Part shown: positions 15,142 to 25,355 of the stretch, one piece after another
How the letters are laid out: every line of letters begins with the position of its first letter
How positions within the stretch are numbered: position 1 is the stretch's first letter
From: Limimaricola sp964022235
GTDB taxonomy: Bacteria > Pseudomonadota > Alphaproteobacteria > Rhodobacterales > Rhodobacteraceae
Length of the DNA: 64,000 nt
Direction: 5' to 3'
NCBI RefSeq assembly: GCF_964022235.1
Contig: NZ_CAXHZL010000014.1
Location: 1-64,000, forward strand
Notes under the pieces: model-generated
The model's input: the letters and a program-made list of their open reading frames with translations, nothing else
The model's database searches: none
Told to the model about the DNA's origin: nothing
Program-made: the position numbers and the translations under genes

Positions 15142-16569
15142 TCAGTTCACTATGATTTCCGGTCCCATCGCTGCATTGGGCAGCACCGTCGAGATCCACG
15201 GCACGTAGGTGATGATGATCAGGAACACGAAGAGCACCGCGAGGAACGGCAGCGCCGCGCGCACCACCCCCATCACCGACATCCCCGCGACGCCCGAGGT
15301 CACGAAGAGGTTGAGACCGACGGGGGGCGTGATCATGCCGATCTCCATGTTCACCACCATGATGATGCCAAGGTGGATCGGATCGATGCCGAGCTGGATC
15401 GCGATCGGGAACACCAGCGGCGCCACGATGACGATGAGGCCCGAGGGCTCCATGAACTGACCGCCGATCAGCAGGATCACGTTGACCACGATCAGGAAGG
15501 TGATCGGGCCGAGGCCCGCGCTAAGAAGCGCGTTGGCGATGTGCTGCGGGATCTGCTCGTCGGTCAGCACGTGCTTGAGGATCAGCGCGTTGGCGATGAT
15601 GAACATCAGCACGATGGTCAGCTTGCCGCCCTCGAACAGCGTCTTGCGCGTGTCGCGGTGCACGAAGCCCGTGATCAGCGCCCATGGCGCGCGAAACAGC
15701 GAGGTCGGCCTGCCGCCCGGCTCCTTGGCCGCCAAAGGCCCCATGTCACGGTAGACGAATGTGGCCACGAGGAAGGCATAGACGGCGGCGACGGCGGCGG
15801 CTTCGGTCGGGGTGAAGGCGCCCGGAGCCCAAGTGATCGGGAAGCCGCCATCGAAGCTGATCCACGGATGGCCATAGATGCCGCCCATGATGATCGCGAT
15901 CAGGAACAGACCCCAGAAGGCATCGCGGAAGCTGGCCCAGATCTCGCCCCAGCCCTGCCAGTCCCCGGCGGGCATGTCCTTGATCCGTGCCATGACGTAG
16001 ATCGTGACCATCAGCATGACACCGGCGAGGATGCCCGGGATCACGCCCGCGAGGAACATCCGGCCCACCGACACATCGGTGGCCGAGGCATAGACCACCA
16101 TGACGATCGAGGGCGGGATCAGGATGCCCAGGGTGCCCGCGTTGCAGATCACGCCGGCCGCGAATTCGCGGGTGTAGCCCACCTGCCGCATCGCCGCGAT
16201 GACGATGGAGCCGATGGCGACCACGGTGGCCGGGGACGAGCCCGACAGCGCCGCGAACATCATGCAGGCCAGCACGCTGGCGATGGCGAGGCCGCCCTTG
16301 AGATGACCGACGCAGGCGATGGCAAAGCGGATGATCCGCTGCGCCACGCCGCCTGTCGACATGAAGGAGGAGGCGAGGATGAAGAAGGGGATCGCCAAGA
16401 GCGAGGGGTGACCGGCCATCGACTGGTAGAGCGACTGCGCGATCGAGGCCAGCGAGGTCTCTGAGAACAGCAGCTGGAAGATGATCGACGACAGGCCGAG
16501 CGCGATGGCGATCGGTACGCCGATCAGCAACAGCCCGACGATCATCAGGAAGAGAAGTGCGACTTCCAT
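15142..16569 (-). CDS. dctM: TRAP transporter large permease DctM
   Basis: 475-aa inner-membrane subunit of a tripartite ATP-independent periplasmic transporter, with about 12 hydrophobic segments. Typical DctM stretches are FFILASSFMSTGG, CMMFAALSGSSPATVVAIG and LGILIPPSIVMVVYA, and near the C-terminus IGMITPPVGLNLFV. It moves the substrate with Na+ or H+ symport after delivery by DctP. It lies 3 nt after dctQ, so the two are translationally close. A 50-residue hydrophilic insertion around residues 265-315 is as in Rhodobacter DctM. Confidence 0.93.
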   Translation of the reverse strand: MEVALLFLMIVGLLLIGVPIAIALGLSSIIFQLLFSETSLASIAQSLYQSMAGHPSLLAIPFFILASSFMSTGGVAQRIIRFAIACVGHLKGGLAIASVLACMMFAALSGSSPATVVAIGSIVIAAMRQVGYTREFAAGVICNAGTLGILIPPSIVMVVYASATDVSVGRMFLAGVIPGILAGVMLMVTIYVMARIKDMPAGDWQGWGEIWASFRDAFWGLFLIAIIMGGIYGHPWISFDGGFPITWAPGAFTPTEAAAVAAVYAFLVATFVYRDMGPLAAKEPGGRPTSLFRAPWALITGFVHRDTRKTLFEGGKLTIVLMFIIANALILKHVLTDEQIPQHIANALLSAGLGPITFLIVVNVILLIGGQFMEPSGLIVIVAPLVFPIAIQLGIDPIHLGIIMVVNMEIGMITPPVGLNLFVTSGVAGMSVMGVVRAALPFLAVLFVFLIIITYVPWISTVLPNAAMGPEIIVN

Positions 16570-16572
16570 GGT

Positions 16573-17265
16573 TCAGGAGATCTCCCGGTTCAGATGCGCG
16601 ACGTCCGCGACGGCATCCTCGGCTTCGTGGCTGACGATCAGGCTTTCGGACTCACCGCGCCAGATGCGGACCGTGGCCTGGATCAAACGGAACAGGATCA
16701 GCGCCGCCGAAATCGGTAGGATCAGATAGGGGATCACGCGCGGCATCTTGGAGTAGCGATCGCCGTAGTTGATCCAGTCCTCGAGAAACCGCAGCCAGCC
16801 GAACATCGGGATCTGGTCGGTTTCAAAATACGAGGTGGTGCGCGCGGCGGTGTCAAAGCCGGTGGGCAGCCATTTGCCGGTGGTCTTGGGTAGGTCGGCA
16901 AAGGGGGCCCAATAGTCCCAAGCGCCCTTCAGCAGCAGCACGCCGTAGGCCAGCGCCGCCGCGCAGGCGATCAGCGCCACGATCCGGCGCGGGCGCGCGG
17001 GCAGCAGGTTGATGACGGCGTCGACGCCCAAATGCGCGGTGATCTTGAAGCCGTAGGCGATGCCGAACAGCACCAGCCAGGCGAACAGCACCAGCACGGT
17101 CTCGAGGCTCCAGATGATCGAGCTGTTGAAACCATAGCGCATGATGACGTTGGTGCAGGTCAGCAGCGTCATCGCGCCCAGCAGGAAAGCGATGGTGCCT
17201 TCCTCGAATTCCTCGACGATGCGGGCGAAACGGCCCTTGTCGGGCCTGTTGTGGACGGCGTTCAT
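16573..17265 (-). CDS. dctQ: TRAP transporter small permease DctQ
   Basis: 230-aa small membrane subunit with four hydrophobic segments, including LETVLVLFAWLVLFGIAYGFK. It is longer than the 160-190 residues of most DctQ proteins because of a hydrophilic loop around residues 125-170; a long DctQ is also known in Rhodobacter capsulatus. It pairs with DctM. It follows dctP after an 89-nt gap containing a strong hairpin. Confidence 0.9.
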   Translation of the reverse strand: MNAVHNRPDKGRFARIVEEFEEGTIAFLLGAMTLLTCTNVIMRYGFNSSIIWSLETVLVLFAWLVLFGIAYGFKITAHLGVDAVINLLPARPRRIVALIACAAALAYGVLLLKGAWDYWAPFADLPKTTGKWLPTGFDTAARTTSYFETDQIPMFGWLRFLEDWINYGDRYSKMPRVIPYLILPISAALILFRLIQATVRIWRGESESLIVSHEAEDAVADVAHLNREIS

Positions 17266-17304
17266 CCCCCGTGTCCCCTCGTGTTGCCGTGTTGCGGATA
17301 TGCG

Positions 17305-17338
17305 AGGGGCCGGGCCGCACGGCGGCGGCCCGGCCCCT
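17305..17338 (-). terminator. Intercistronic hairpin between dctP and dctQ
   Basis: Perfect 14-bp arms (AGGGGCCGGGCCGC and its complement) with a 6-nt loop and no T-run. Such structures after a binding-protein gene usually act as partial terminator or 3' end stabiliser, giving more DctP than DctQM. Confidence 0.75.
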
Positions 17339-17354
17339 GCTGGTCCAGTCTAGC

Positions 17355-18359
17355 TTACTTGCCCGCGTTCTGGGCGGCTTCGATCATGTCGGCGCCGACC
17401 TCTTCCTCGAACTGCGACCAGACCGGCTTCATGGTCTCGACCCAGGCCGCGCGCTGCTCTTCGGTCAGCTCGCGGATCTCGCCACCGGCGTCGAGGATCG
17501 CCTGACGGGCTTCCTCATCGACCTGGGTGACGGCGGCGTTGCGCTCGGCGGTCACTTCCTTGGTGATGGTGACGAACTGCTCACGCACCGCCGGATCGAG
17601 GCTGTCGAGGAAGTCGACGGAGGCCACGACCATGTAGTCGAGCACGCCGTGGTTGGTCTCGGTGATGCCGTCCTGCACCTCGAAGAACTTCTGGCCATAG
17701 ATGTTGGACCAAGTGTTCTCCTGACCGTCGACGACGCCGGTCTGCAGCGCGCCGTAAACCTCGGCGAAGGCCATCGGCTGCGGGCTGGCGCCGAGCGCTT
17801 CCATCTGAGCGACCAGCACGTCGGAGGGCTGCACGCGGAATTTCAGGCCGTTGGCATCGCCGGGCTCGAGCAGCGGCTTGTTGGCCGACATCTGCTTCAT
17901 GCCGTTGTGCCAGAAGCCCAAGCCCTGCACGCCGCGGCGCTGCATCTTGTCGAGCATGGCCAGACCGTCCTCGGAGCCCTGGAAGGCATCGACGGCGGCG
18001 ATGTCATCGAACAGGAACGGCAGGTCGAACAGGCGGTAGGCCTTGGTGATCGACTCGAACAGCGACAGCGACGGGGCGGCCATCTGCACGTCGCCGCGCA
18101 GCATCGCCTCGATCACCTGCTCGTCGGTGTAAAGCGTGGAGTTCGGGAAGACCTCCATGCACATCGTGCCTTCCATCTCCTCGTTGATCCGCGTCTTGAG
18201 AAGCTCGGCGGCGATGCCCTTGGGGTGCTTGTCGGTGTTGGTGACGTGGCTGAACTTCACCACGGTCTCGCCGCTGTCGCAGCCCATCGGGTCGGCCTGA
18301 GCGGCCTGTGCAGCGATGGCGAGGGCAGCGGCGGTGGCGGCGAGGGAAAGGTAATTCAT
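17355..18359 (-). CDS. dctP: TRAP transporter substrate-binding protein DctP
   Basis: 334-aa periplasmic binding protein. An Ala-rich signal peptide ends at AAQAADP near residue 23. The mature part carries the DctP features VVKFSHVTNTDKHPKG, VFPNSTLYTDEQVIEAMLRGDVQMAAPS, the substrate-carboxylate Arg region GLKFRVQPSDV, and the NTWSNIYGQKF motif. Substrate is most likely a C4-dicarboxylate (malate, succinate, fumarate), judged from similarity and the dctBD neighbours. The ATG at 18359 has GGGAGGAG close upstream. It is preceded by two tandem operator-like sites. Confidence 0.92.
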   Translation of the reverse strand: MNYLSLAATAAALAIAAQAAQADPMGCDSGETVVKFSHVTNTDKHPKGIAAELLKTRINEEMEGTMCMEVFPNSTLYTDEQVIEAMLRGDVQMAAPSLSLFESITKAYRLFDLPFLFDDIAAVDAFQGSEDGLAMLDKMQRRGVQGLGFWHNGMKQMSANKPLLEPGDANGLKFRVQPSDVLVAQMEALGASPQPMAFAEVYGALQTGVVDGQENTWSNIYGQKFFEVQDGITETNHGVLDYMVVASVDFLDSLDPAVREQFVTITKEVTAERNAAVTQVDEEARQAILDAGGEIRELTEEQRAAWVETMKPVWSQFEEEVGADMIEAAQNAGK

Positions 18360-18522
18360 GTGTCTCCTCCCAGAGGACTTGGTTTCTTATCCGGCGAGAA
18401 AACAGGCAGGCGGCTCTCTGCTCAAGCCGGAAACCGCGCAGCGGGGAGATTGGTTATTATTCCTTACCGGACAGTGGTTTGGCGTATGAAGCTCAGCAAA
18501 CCCCTACCACGGCGGGCGAAAA

Positions 18523-18540
18523 TGGGCGAAGATCCGCACA
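18523..18540 (-). promoter_or_regulatory. Proximal DctD-type upstream activating site
   Basis: The 18-mer here matches the symmetric motif TGTGCGGAAATCCGCACA at 15 of 18 positions, with the right half perfect. It lies about 165-180 nt upstream of the dctP ATG. That the symmetric motif belongs to DctD-like regulators is recollection, and binding is inferred from position. Confidence 0.6.
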
Positions 18541-18555
18541 ACGCCCCGCTTAAAC

Positions 18556-18573
18556 TGTGTGGAAATCCGCACA
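18556..18573 (-). promoter_or_regulatory. Distal DctD-type upstream activating site
   Basis: TGTGTGGAAATCCGCACA matches the symmetric motif at 17 of 18 positions. It starts 33 bp (three helical turns) from the proximal site and lies one base beyond the dctD stop codon. Two sites in helical phase are the usual arrangement for NtrC-type regulators. Confidence 0.68.
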
Positions 18574-18574
18574 G

Positions 18575-19822
18575 TCAGTCGCGCCGATAGTCCTCCGCGC
18601 GCAGCTCATGGCGGGCCAGCTTGTCGTAGAAGGTCTTGCGCGGCAGCTTCAAAGCCTCGGCGGTGCGGGTGGCGTGGCCCTCGTGGCGACGCAGCGCCTC
18701 GATCAGCAAGCTGCGTTCTACGCGGGCCAGTTGCTCGGCAAGGCCCGGCTCCTCCTCGGTTGATGCGGCAGCGTCGAGGCCCGGATCGAGCCCCATCGCC
18801 ACACGCATCGCCACCGAGGTCAGGGCGCGGGCGTTGCCGGGCCAATCGCGTGCCATTAGCCGGGCCAGCAATTCCGGCTCGATCTCGGGCATAGGAAGGT
18901 TGGCCTGTTCACAGGCCTGCGCGACATAGTGGCGAAACAGGACAGGGATGTCGTCGGGCCTCTCGCGCAGTGCCGGGATGGTGACGCGCATCAGGTCGAG
19001 CCGCCAGAACAGCTCGGCGTTGAGCCGCCCCGCTTCGGCCTCCGCGCCCGGATTACGGGTGCTGCCGCCGAGCACGCGGGGCCGCGCGCCGCCGCTCTCG
19101 AGCCGGTCGAGCAGAGCGTATTGCGTGGCGGGCGGCAGCGTCGCGATCTCGTCGAGATAAAGCGTGCCGCCGCCCGCCTCCTCCATCGCCGCCGCCAATC
19201 CGGCCTCGTCGAGCCCGTCGCCGGTGCGCTTCACAAAGGGCGCGCGGGCCGAGGCCGAGAGCAGGTGGATCACCTCGGCCACCTTGGAGGTGCCGCTGCC
19301 CGGCGGGCCACAGACCAGCGCCTCGGCCGAGGCCCGCGCGATGGCGCGCACGCGCGACCGCATTGCCTCGGCCTGCGGCGAGCGGCCCACCAGCATCCGT
19401 GCCGCCGCATCGCCCGCCACCTTGGCGGCCTGAGCGCGGCGCGCGGCCAGCACCTCGGCCCGCAGGCCAAGCGCCTGCCGCACGGCGGCGACGAACTCCT
19501 TGGGTCCGCAAGGCTTTTCGAGAAAGGCATGCGCGCCCTGCTCCATCGCCCGCACCGCCATCGGGATATCGCCCTCCCCGGTCAAAAGGATCACCGGCAG
19601 CTCGGGATCGACCCCCCGCGCATGCTCGAGCAGGTGAAACCCATCGCGCCCCGGCATGCGGATGTCGGTGACGACCACGCCGTCGAACTCGGGCACGATG
19701 TGGTCCTTGGCCGCGACGTAAGAGCCCGCGAGGATCGGGTCGAGGTCACACAGCTCCAATGTCTGGCCCAGCGCCTCGCGCACCTCGCGGTCGTCGTCCA
19801 CCAGCAATACCTTGGTCGTCAT
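18575..19822 (-). CDS. dctD: NtrC-family response regulator, DctD-like, with degenerate AAA+ domain
   Basis: 415 aa. The receiver domain (1-120) is complete: acidic pocket Asp9-11, phospho-acceptor Asp53, Thr81 and Lys103. The AAA+ domain is not. Walker A reads GPPGSGTS (172-179), with Thr178 where the ATP-binding Lys belongs. The segment between PFV (195-197) and Walker B GGGTLYLDEI (217-226) is about 20 residues instead of about 40, so the sigma54-contacting GAFTGA loop is missing. A Fis-type HTH closes the protein (RTAEALKLPRKTFYDKLARH). It probably activates or represses without sigma54, as R. capsulatus NtrC does. Its start overlaps the dctB stop. Confidence 0.9.
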   Translation of the reverse strand: MTTKVLLVDDDREVREALGQTLELCDLDPILAGSYVAAKDHIVPEFDGVVVTDIRMPGRDGFHLLEHARGVDPELPVILLTGEGDIPMAVRAMEQGAHAFLEKPCGPKEFVAAVRQALGLRAEVLAARRAQAAKVAGDAAARMLVGRSPQAEAMRSRVRAIARASAEALVCGPPGSGTSKVAEVIHLLSASARAPFVKRTGDGLDEAGLAAAMEEAGGGTLYLDEIATLPPATQYALLDRLESGGARPRVLGGSTRNPGAEAEAGRLNAELFWRLDLMRVTIPALRERPDDIPVLFRHYVAQACEQANLPMPEIEPELLARLMARDWPGNARALTSVAMRVAMGLDPGLDAAASTEEEPGLAEQLARVERSLLIEALRRHEGHATRTAEALKLPRKTFYDKLARHELRAEDYRRD

Positions 19823-21534
19823 GCCGCCTCGCTCGCCCTCGCGCGGTCGAGTTCCACCGTGAACTCCGCGCCGCCGTCTTCGTGATTGCGGCCTCGGATC
19901 GCGCCGCCAAAGCTCTGCACGAGGCCATAGGAGATCGACAGGCCGAGGCCCATCCCTTCGGAGGCCCCGACCTCCTTGGTGGTGTAGAACGGATCGAAGA
20001 TCCGGTCCGGCTCGCCAATACCCGGCCCGCTGTCGCGCACGGTGAGCCGGATGCGGTCGCCGCCCTGCGCGATGTCGAGGCCAAGGCGCTTGCCCTCGCG
20101 GCCCTCCATTGCGTCGATGGCGTTACCGACAAGGTTCAGCACCACCTGCTGCAGCCGCACCTCGCCGCCGCGCACCAGCACAGGGGCTGTGGGCGGGCTC
20201 CATGTAATCTCGACCTCGGCCTGCCGGGCGCGGGCCGCCGCCATTTCCAGCGCCGCCTCGACCACGGCGACGAGATCGACGTCGACCACCGCCTCGCTTT
20301 CCTGTCTCGCAAAGGCGCGCAGGTTGCGGATGATCCGGCCCATGCGCCGGGCGAGTTCGGAGATCCGGCCCAGGTTGCGCCCCGCGGCCTCTGGGTTGCC
20401 GCGTTCGAGGAAGGTCTCGGCGTTTTCGGCAAAGCTGCGGATCGCCATCAGGGGCTGGTTCAGCTCGTGGCTGATGCCCGCCGACATCTGACCCAGCGCC
20501 GAGAGCTTGCCCGCCTGCACCAGATCGGCCTGCGCGCGGCGCAGGCGAGCCTCCGCCGCCGCCCGCTCGGCCACCTCGCGCTGCAGGTTGGCGTTGACCG
20601 CCTGCAGCGCCACGGTGCGCCGCGCCACGCGCTCTTCGAGCCGGGCATTGGCGCGCGCCAGCGTGCGCCGCCGGATCGTGGCAAGAAACAGCAGCGCCCC
20701 GAAGGCCAGACAAAGGGCAGCGGCAGCAGAGGCCTGCAACAGCGCGATGCGCCGGGCCGGTGCCGTGTCGAGCAGCGCCTCGCCGATTAGACCGATGACC
20801 GGGAGCGGCTGCGTCAGGTGCAGGCCGCGCTCCGGCAGGTAAGGCCCGGCGCGCAGGCGCCAGATCTCGTGACCGGCGGTGAATTCGCGCGACACGAGGC
20901 CAAGATCGGAGCGGCCCACCAGTTCGGAGCGGTTCGACACGAAGACCTGATCGGCGTCGTCGGTGAAGAACAGCGCCGGGCGATCGCCGCGCCAGCTCGC
21001 CTCGATTGCCTCGACATCGGTGATCACCAGAACCGCGCCGATGACTGGGCCGTCTTGGGAAAAGATCGGCGCGGCAAAGAAGAAGACCCGCCGCCCATAG
21101 CGACGGCTCGACAGATGCGCCACGCCCAGCGCGCCGTCCATCGCCCGCTCGAACCACGGGGTCCCGGCGTCCCGACGCCGTGTCACCCGGCCCGCCGCCG
21201 CGATCTCGCGCCCCTCGCGGTCAAGCAGCACGATATCGAGCGCGCCGGTCATGTCGGCGGTCTGGCGCAGCAGCCCCTCGGCGCGGCCAGCATCCGGCCC
21301 GGCCAGACGCGGCGCGAGATAGGGATGGCGCGCGGTGAGCACCGAAAGCTGCCGATAGCGCTGCAACTCCCCGGTGAGCCGGTCCGAGGCCAGTGCCAGA
21401 TCGGCGGCACCCCGACGCGACATGTCGGTCAGGGCCGCGCGATAGCCCCAGTGCTGCACGGTCAGCGCAAGCCCCGCCACCAGTGCCAGAAATCCGAGCA
21501 CCCGCAGCGCTCGCCTGATCCGCGACCCGTCCAT
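19819..21534 (-). CDS. dctB: Sensor histidine kinase, DctB-like
   Basis: 571-aa inner-membrane kinase. There is a TM helix at about residues 10-28 and a periplasmic double-PDC sensor domain up to about residue 255 (ligand presumably a C4-dicarboxylate). A second TM (IALLQASAAAALCLAFGALLFLA) and a coiled linker follow, then the phospho-acceptor helix GQMSAGISHELNQPLMAI with His in HELNQP. The ATPase carries its N-box (VVLNLVGNAIDAM), DSGPGIG and GMGLGLSISYGLV. The paired regulator follows with a 4-nt overlap. Head of the dctB-dctD unit, reading toward dctPQM. Confidence 0.9.
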   Translation of the reverse strand: MDGSRIRRALRVLGFLALVAGLALTVQHWGYRAALTDMSRRGAADLALASDRLTGELQRYRQLSVLTARHPYLAPRLAGPDAGRAEGLLRQTADMTGALDIVLLDREGREIAAAGRVTRRRDAGTPWFERAMDGALGVAHLSSRRYGRRVFFFAAPIFSQDGPVIGAVLVITDVEAIEASWRGDRPALFFTDDADQVFVSNRSELVGRSDLGLVSREFTAGHEIWRLRAGPYLPERGLHLTQPLPVIGLIGEALLDTAPARRIALLQASAAAALCLAFGALLFLATIRRRTLARANARLEERVARRTVALQAVNANLQREVAERAAAEARLRRAQADLVQAGKLSALGQMSAGISHELNQPLMAIRSFAENAETFLERGNPEAAGRNLGRISELARRMGRIIRNLRAFARQESEAVVDVDLVAVVEAALEMAAARARQAEVEITWSPPTAPVLVRGGEVRLQQVVLNLVGNAIDAMEGREGKRLGLDIAQGGDRIRLTVRDSGPGIGEPDRIFDPFYTTKEVGASEGMGLGLSISYGLVQSFGGAIRGRNHEDGGAEFTVELDRARASEAA

Positions 21535-21593
21535 CTTCGCATCCTACCGCTTGCGCGCTTGCCAAGACCAGAGCCACGGGTCACGGTCTTGTC

Positions 21594-22760
21594 ATGCAAG
21601 AGTTAACACAATCCCCGACCGAGGCTGCCTTCGTGCAGGACCCCTACCCGTTCTATGACCGGGCGCGGGCGGTGGGGCCGTTGTTCTACTGGACCGACTA
21701 CGAAATGGTCTGCGCCACTTCGCACGAGGCGGTCTCGCTGGTGCTGCGCGATCGGCGCATGGGCCGCGAGGCCCCCGTGGAGCGCGCGATCGAGGTCCCC
21801 GACCACCTCGCCGCCTTTTATGCCTGCGAAGCGCATTCGATGCTGGAGCGCGAGCCGCCCGCTCACACCCGTCTGCGCGGTCTGGTGCTGCGCGCCTTCA
21901 CTTCGCGCCGCGTCATGGCCCTCGCGCCAGAGATAGAGGCGCTGTGCCACCGGCTGATCGACGGCTTCCCACAGGGCCCCTTCGACCTGCTCGACGCCTA
22001 TGCGCGGCAGGTGCCGGTGATCGTCATCGCCCGGCTCATGGGCCTGCCCGAAAGCCGCGCTGACGACCTGTTGGCCTGGTCCAACGCGATGGTCGGCATG
22101 TATCAGGCCAAGCGCACCCGCTCGATGGAGGATGCCGCCGAGATGGCGACGCAGGCGTTCTGCGATTTCCTCGCCGTCTACATCGCCGACAAGCGCCGGA
22201 CGCCGGGAGACGATCTGATCTCGGAGCTGATCGCCGCCGAGGAAAAGGGCGAAAAGCTCACCACCGAAGAACTGGTCTCGACTTGTATCCTGTTGCTGAA
22301 CGCGGGCCATGAGGCGACGGTGCATTCCCTTGGCAACGCGGTGAAGACGCTGCTCGAGCACGATCACCGCGAGATCGATGCGCCTTGCGTCGAGGAGTTG
22401 CTGCGGATCGATCCGCCGCTGCACATGTTCACGCGCTGGGTCTACGAGGATCTGGAGATCTTCGGGCACCGCTTCAGGCGCGGCGACCGCATCGCCTGCC
22501 TGCTCGGGGCTGCGAACCGCGACGGCGCCGTCTATGCCGAGCCGCATCGCTTCGATCCGCGCCGCAAAGGCCCGGCGCATCTGGGCTTTGGCGCGGGGAT
22601 CCATTTCTGCGTCGGCGCGCCGCTGGCACGGCTCGAGATGCAGATCGCCCTCACCTCCCTGATGCAGCACTGCCCCGACCTGAAGCTGGCCGAACCGCCG
22701 CGCTACGGCGATCTCTACCATTTTCACGGGCTGGAGCGGCTGATGGTACAGGCCTTCTAG
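21594..22760 (+). CDS. Cytochrome P450
   Basis: 388-aa soluble bacterial class I P450. Signature parts are the C-helix HTRLR (91-95), oxygen-activation motif AGHEAT in the I-helix (237-242), the ExxR pair E268-R271 in VEELLRID, and the heme loop FGAGIHFCVG with Cys339 as thiolate ligand. The substrate is unknown; no ferredoxin or P450 reductase gene is adjacent, although an fpr-type reductase lies 4 kb downstream. The ATG at 21594 has no clear SD and sits 59 bp from the divergent dctB start. Convergent with the Lrp-type regulator. Confidence 0.93.
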   Translation: MQELTQSPTEAAFVQDPYPFYDRARAVGPLFYWTDYEMVCATSHEAVSLVLRDRRMGREAPVERAIEVPDHLAAFYACEAHSMLEREPPAHTRLRGLVLRAFTSRRVMALAPEIEALCHRLIDGFPQGPFDLLDAYARQVPVIVIARLMGLPESRADDLLAWSNAMVGMYQAKRTRSMEDAAEMATQAFCDFLAVYIADKRRTPGDDLISELIAAEEKGEKLTTEELVSTCILLLNAGHEATVHSLGNAVKTLLEHDHREIDAPCVEELLRIDPPLHMFTRWVYEDLEIFGHRFRRGDRIACLLGAANRDGAVYAEPHRFDPRRKGPAHLGFGAGIHFCVGAPLARLEMQIALTSLMQHCPDLKLAEPPRYGDLYHFHGLERLMVQAF

Positions 22761-22767
22761 ATCCGCC

Positions 22768-23229
22768 TCACAGCGGCAGCGCCACCGTCGACTTGATCTC
22801 CTCCATCGACAAAAGCGCCGTGACGCTCTGCACCCGCACCTCGGCGATCAACGCCTGATAGAAGGCGTCGTAGGCGCGGGCGTTGCGCACCCTGACCTTG
22901 AGAATGTAGTCGATGTCGCCCGCAAGACGGTGCGCCTCCTGTACCTCGGGACGGTCGCGCAGCGTGGCCAGAAACTTGGCCTGCCAGTCGGCCTCATGCG
23001 CGCTCGTGCGGATCAGCACGAAAAAGCAGGCCTCGAAGCCCAGCGCCTCGGCGTCGAGGATTACGGTCTGCGGCCCGATGATGCCGCGCTCGCGCATTTT
23101 GCGGATCCGGTTCCAGACCGGTGTCTTGGACGACCCCACCGATTTTGCGATGTCATCGAGAGAGCGGCCCGCGTCGCGCTGCAATTCGATCAGGATCTTC
23201 CGGTCGATCTCGTCGGGCTGGAACGACAT
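22768..23229 (-). CDS. Lrp/AsnC-family transcriptional regulator
   Basis: 153-aa feast/famine regulator. The N-terminal HTH (LDDIAKSVGSSKTPVWNRIRKM, about residues 24-45) is followed by the RAM ligand-binding domain with HRLAGDIDYILKVRV. Divergent from the sulfate-reduction operon across 141 bp, so it is a candidate cysteine- or sulfur-responsive regulator of that operon; the position is seen, the role inferred. Similar genes occupy this place in other Rhodobacteraceae. The ATG at 23229 has GGAGA nearby. Confidence 0.88.
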   Translation of the reverse strand: MSFQPDEIDRKILIELQRDAGRSLDDIAKSVGSSKTPVWNRIRKMRERGIIGPQTVILDAEALGFEACFFVLIRTSAHEADWQAKFLATLRDRPEVQEAHRLAGDIDYILKVRVRNARAYDAFYQALIAEVRVQSVTALLSMEEIKSTVALPL

Positions 23230-23370
23230 TCGCGGCTCTCCTTCAATTCGGAACGTATGTCCCCACAACGGCCCCTGACGGAACACGCATTCCTTATCTG
23301 CCCGTGCCGGTAGCCAAAAGCAATACATCTGTCCTATATCAAGCCCGGAACACAGGACGGAGATCGCGCC

Positions 23371-23670
23371 ATGCCCCGCAAGTTCACGCCCAAGGTCGTG
23401 ACCGCCAACCGCCTTCTCGAAGGCGATGCCGTCTGGCTGACCGCCGACGGGCGCTGGACCCCGGACATGCACGAGGCCGAATTGCTTGACGAAGAGGCCC
23501 ATGCCGAGCTGCGGCTTCTGATCGCGCAGTCGGATGCGGCCACCGTCGTCGGCCCCTATCTCGCCGACGCCGTGTCGGGCGAGCACGGCCCCGAGCCGAC
23601 GCATTTCCGCGAAACCTTCCGTACGCGCGGGCCGTCGAACTATGCCCACGGCAAGCAAGTGGAGCTCTGA
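23371..23670 (+). CDS. DUF2849 domain protein of the sulfite reduction operon
   Basis: 99-aa soluble protein beginning PRKFTPKVVTANRLLEGDAVWLT, with the DUF2849 pattern of a small beta-rich module followed by LLDEEAHAELRLL. No catalytic motif is visible. The family is found almost only next to cysI in alphaproteobacteria, and here it lies 2 nt before cysI. It likely assists sulfite reductase or its siroheme supply, but function is not known. Confidence 0.85.
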   Translation: MPRKFTPKVVTANRLLEGDAVWLTADGRWTPDMHEAELLDEEAHAELRLLIAQSDAATVVGPYLADAVSGEHGPEPTHFRETFRTRGPSNYAHGKQVEL

Positions 23671-23672
23671 GC

Positions 23673-25344
<1,672 letters not shown>

Positions 25345-25355
<11 letters not shown>

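Noticed and set aside
18495..18510. Sigma54 promoter upstream of dctP
   Set aside because: The best match has 9 instead of 10 bases between GG and GC, which sigma54 does not tolerate, and the adjacent DctD lacks the sigma54-contacting loop.
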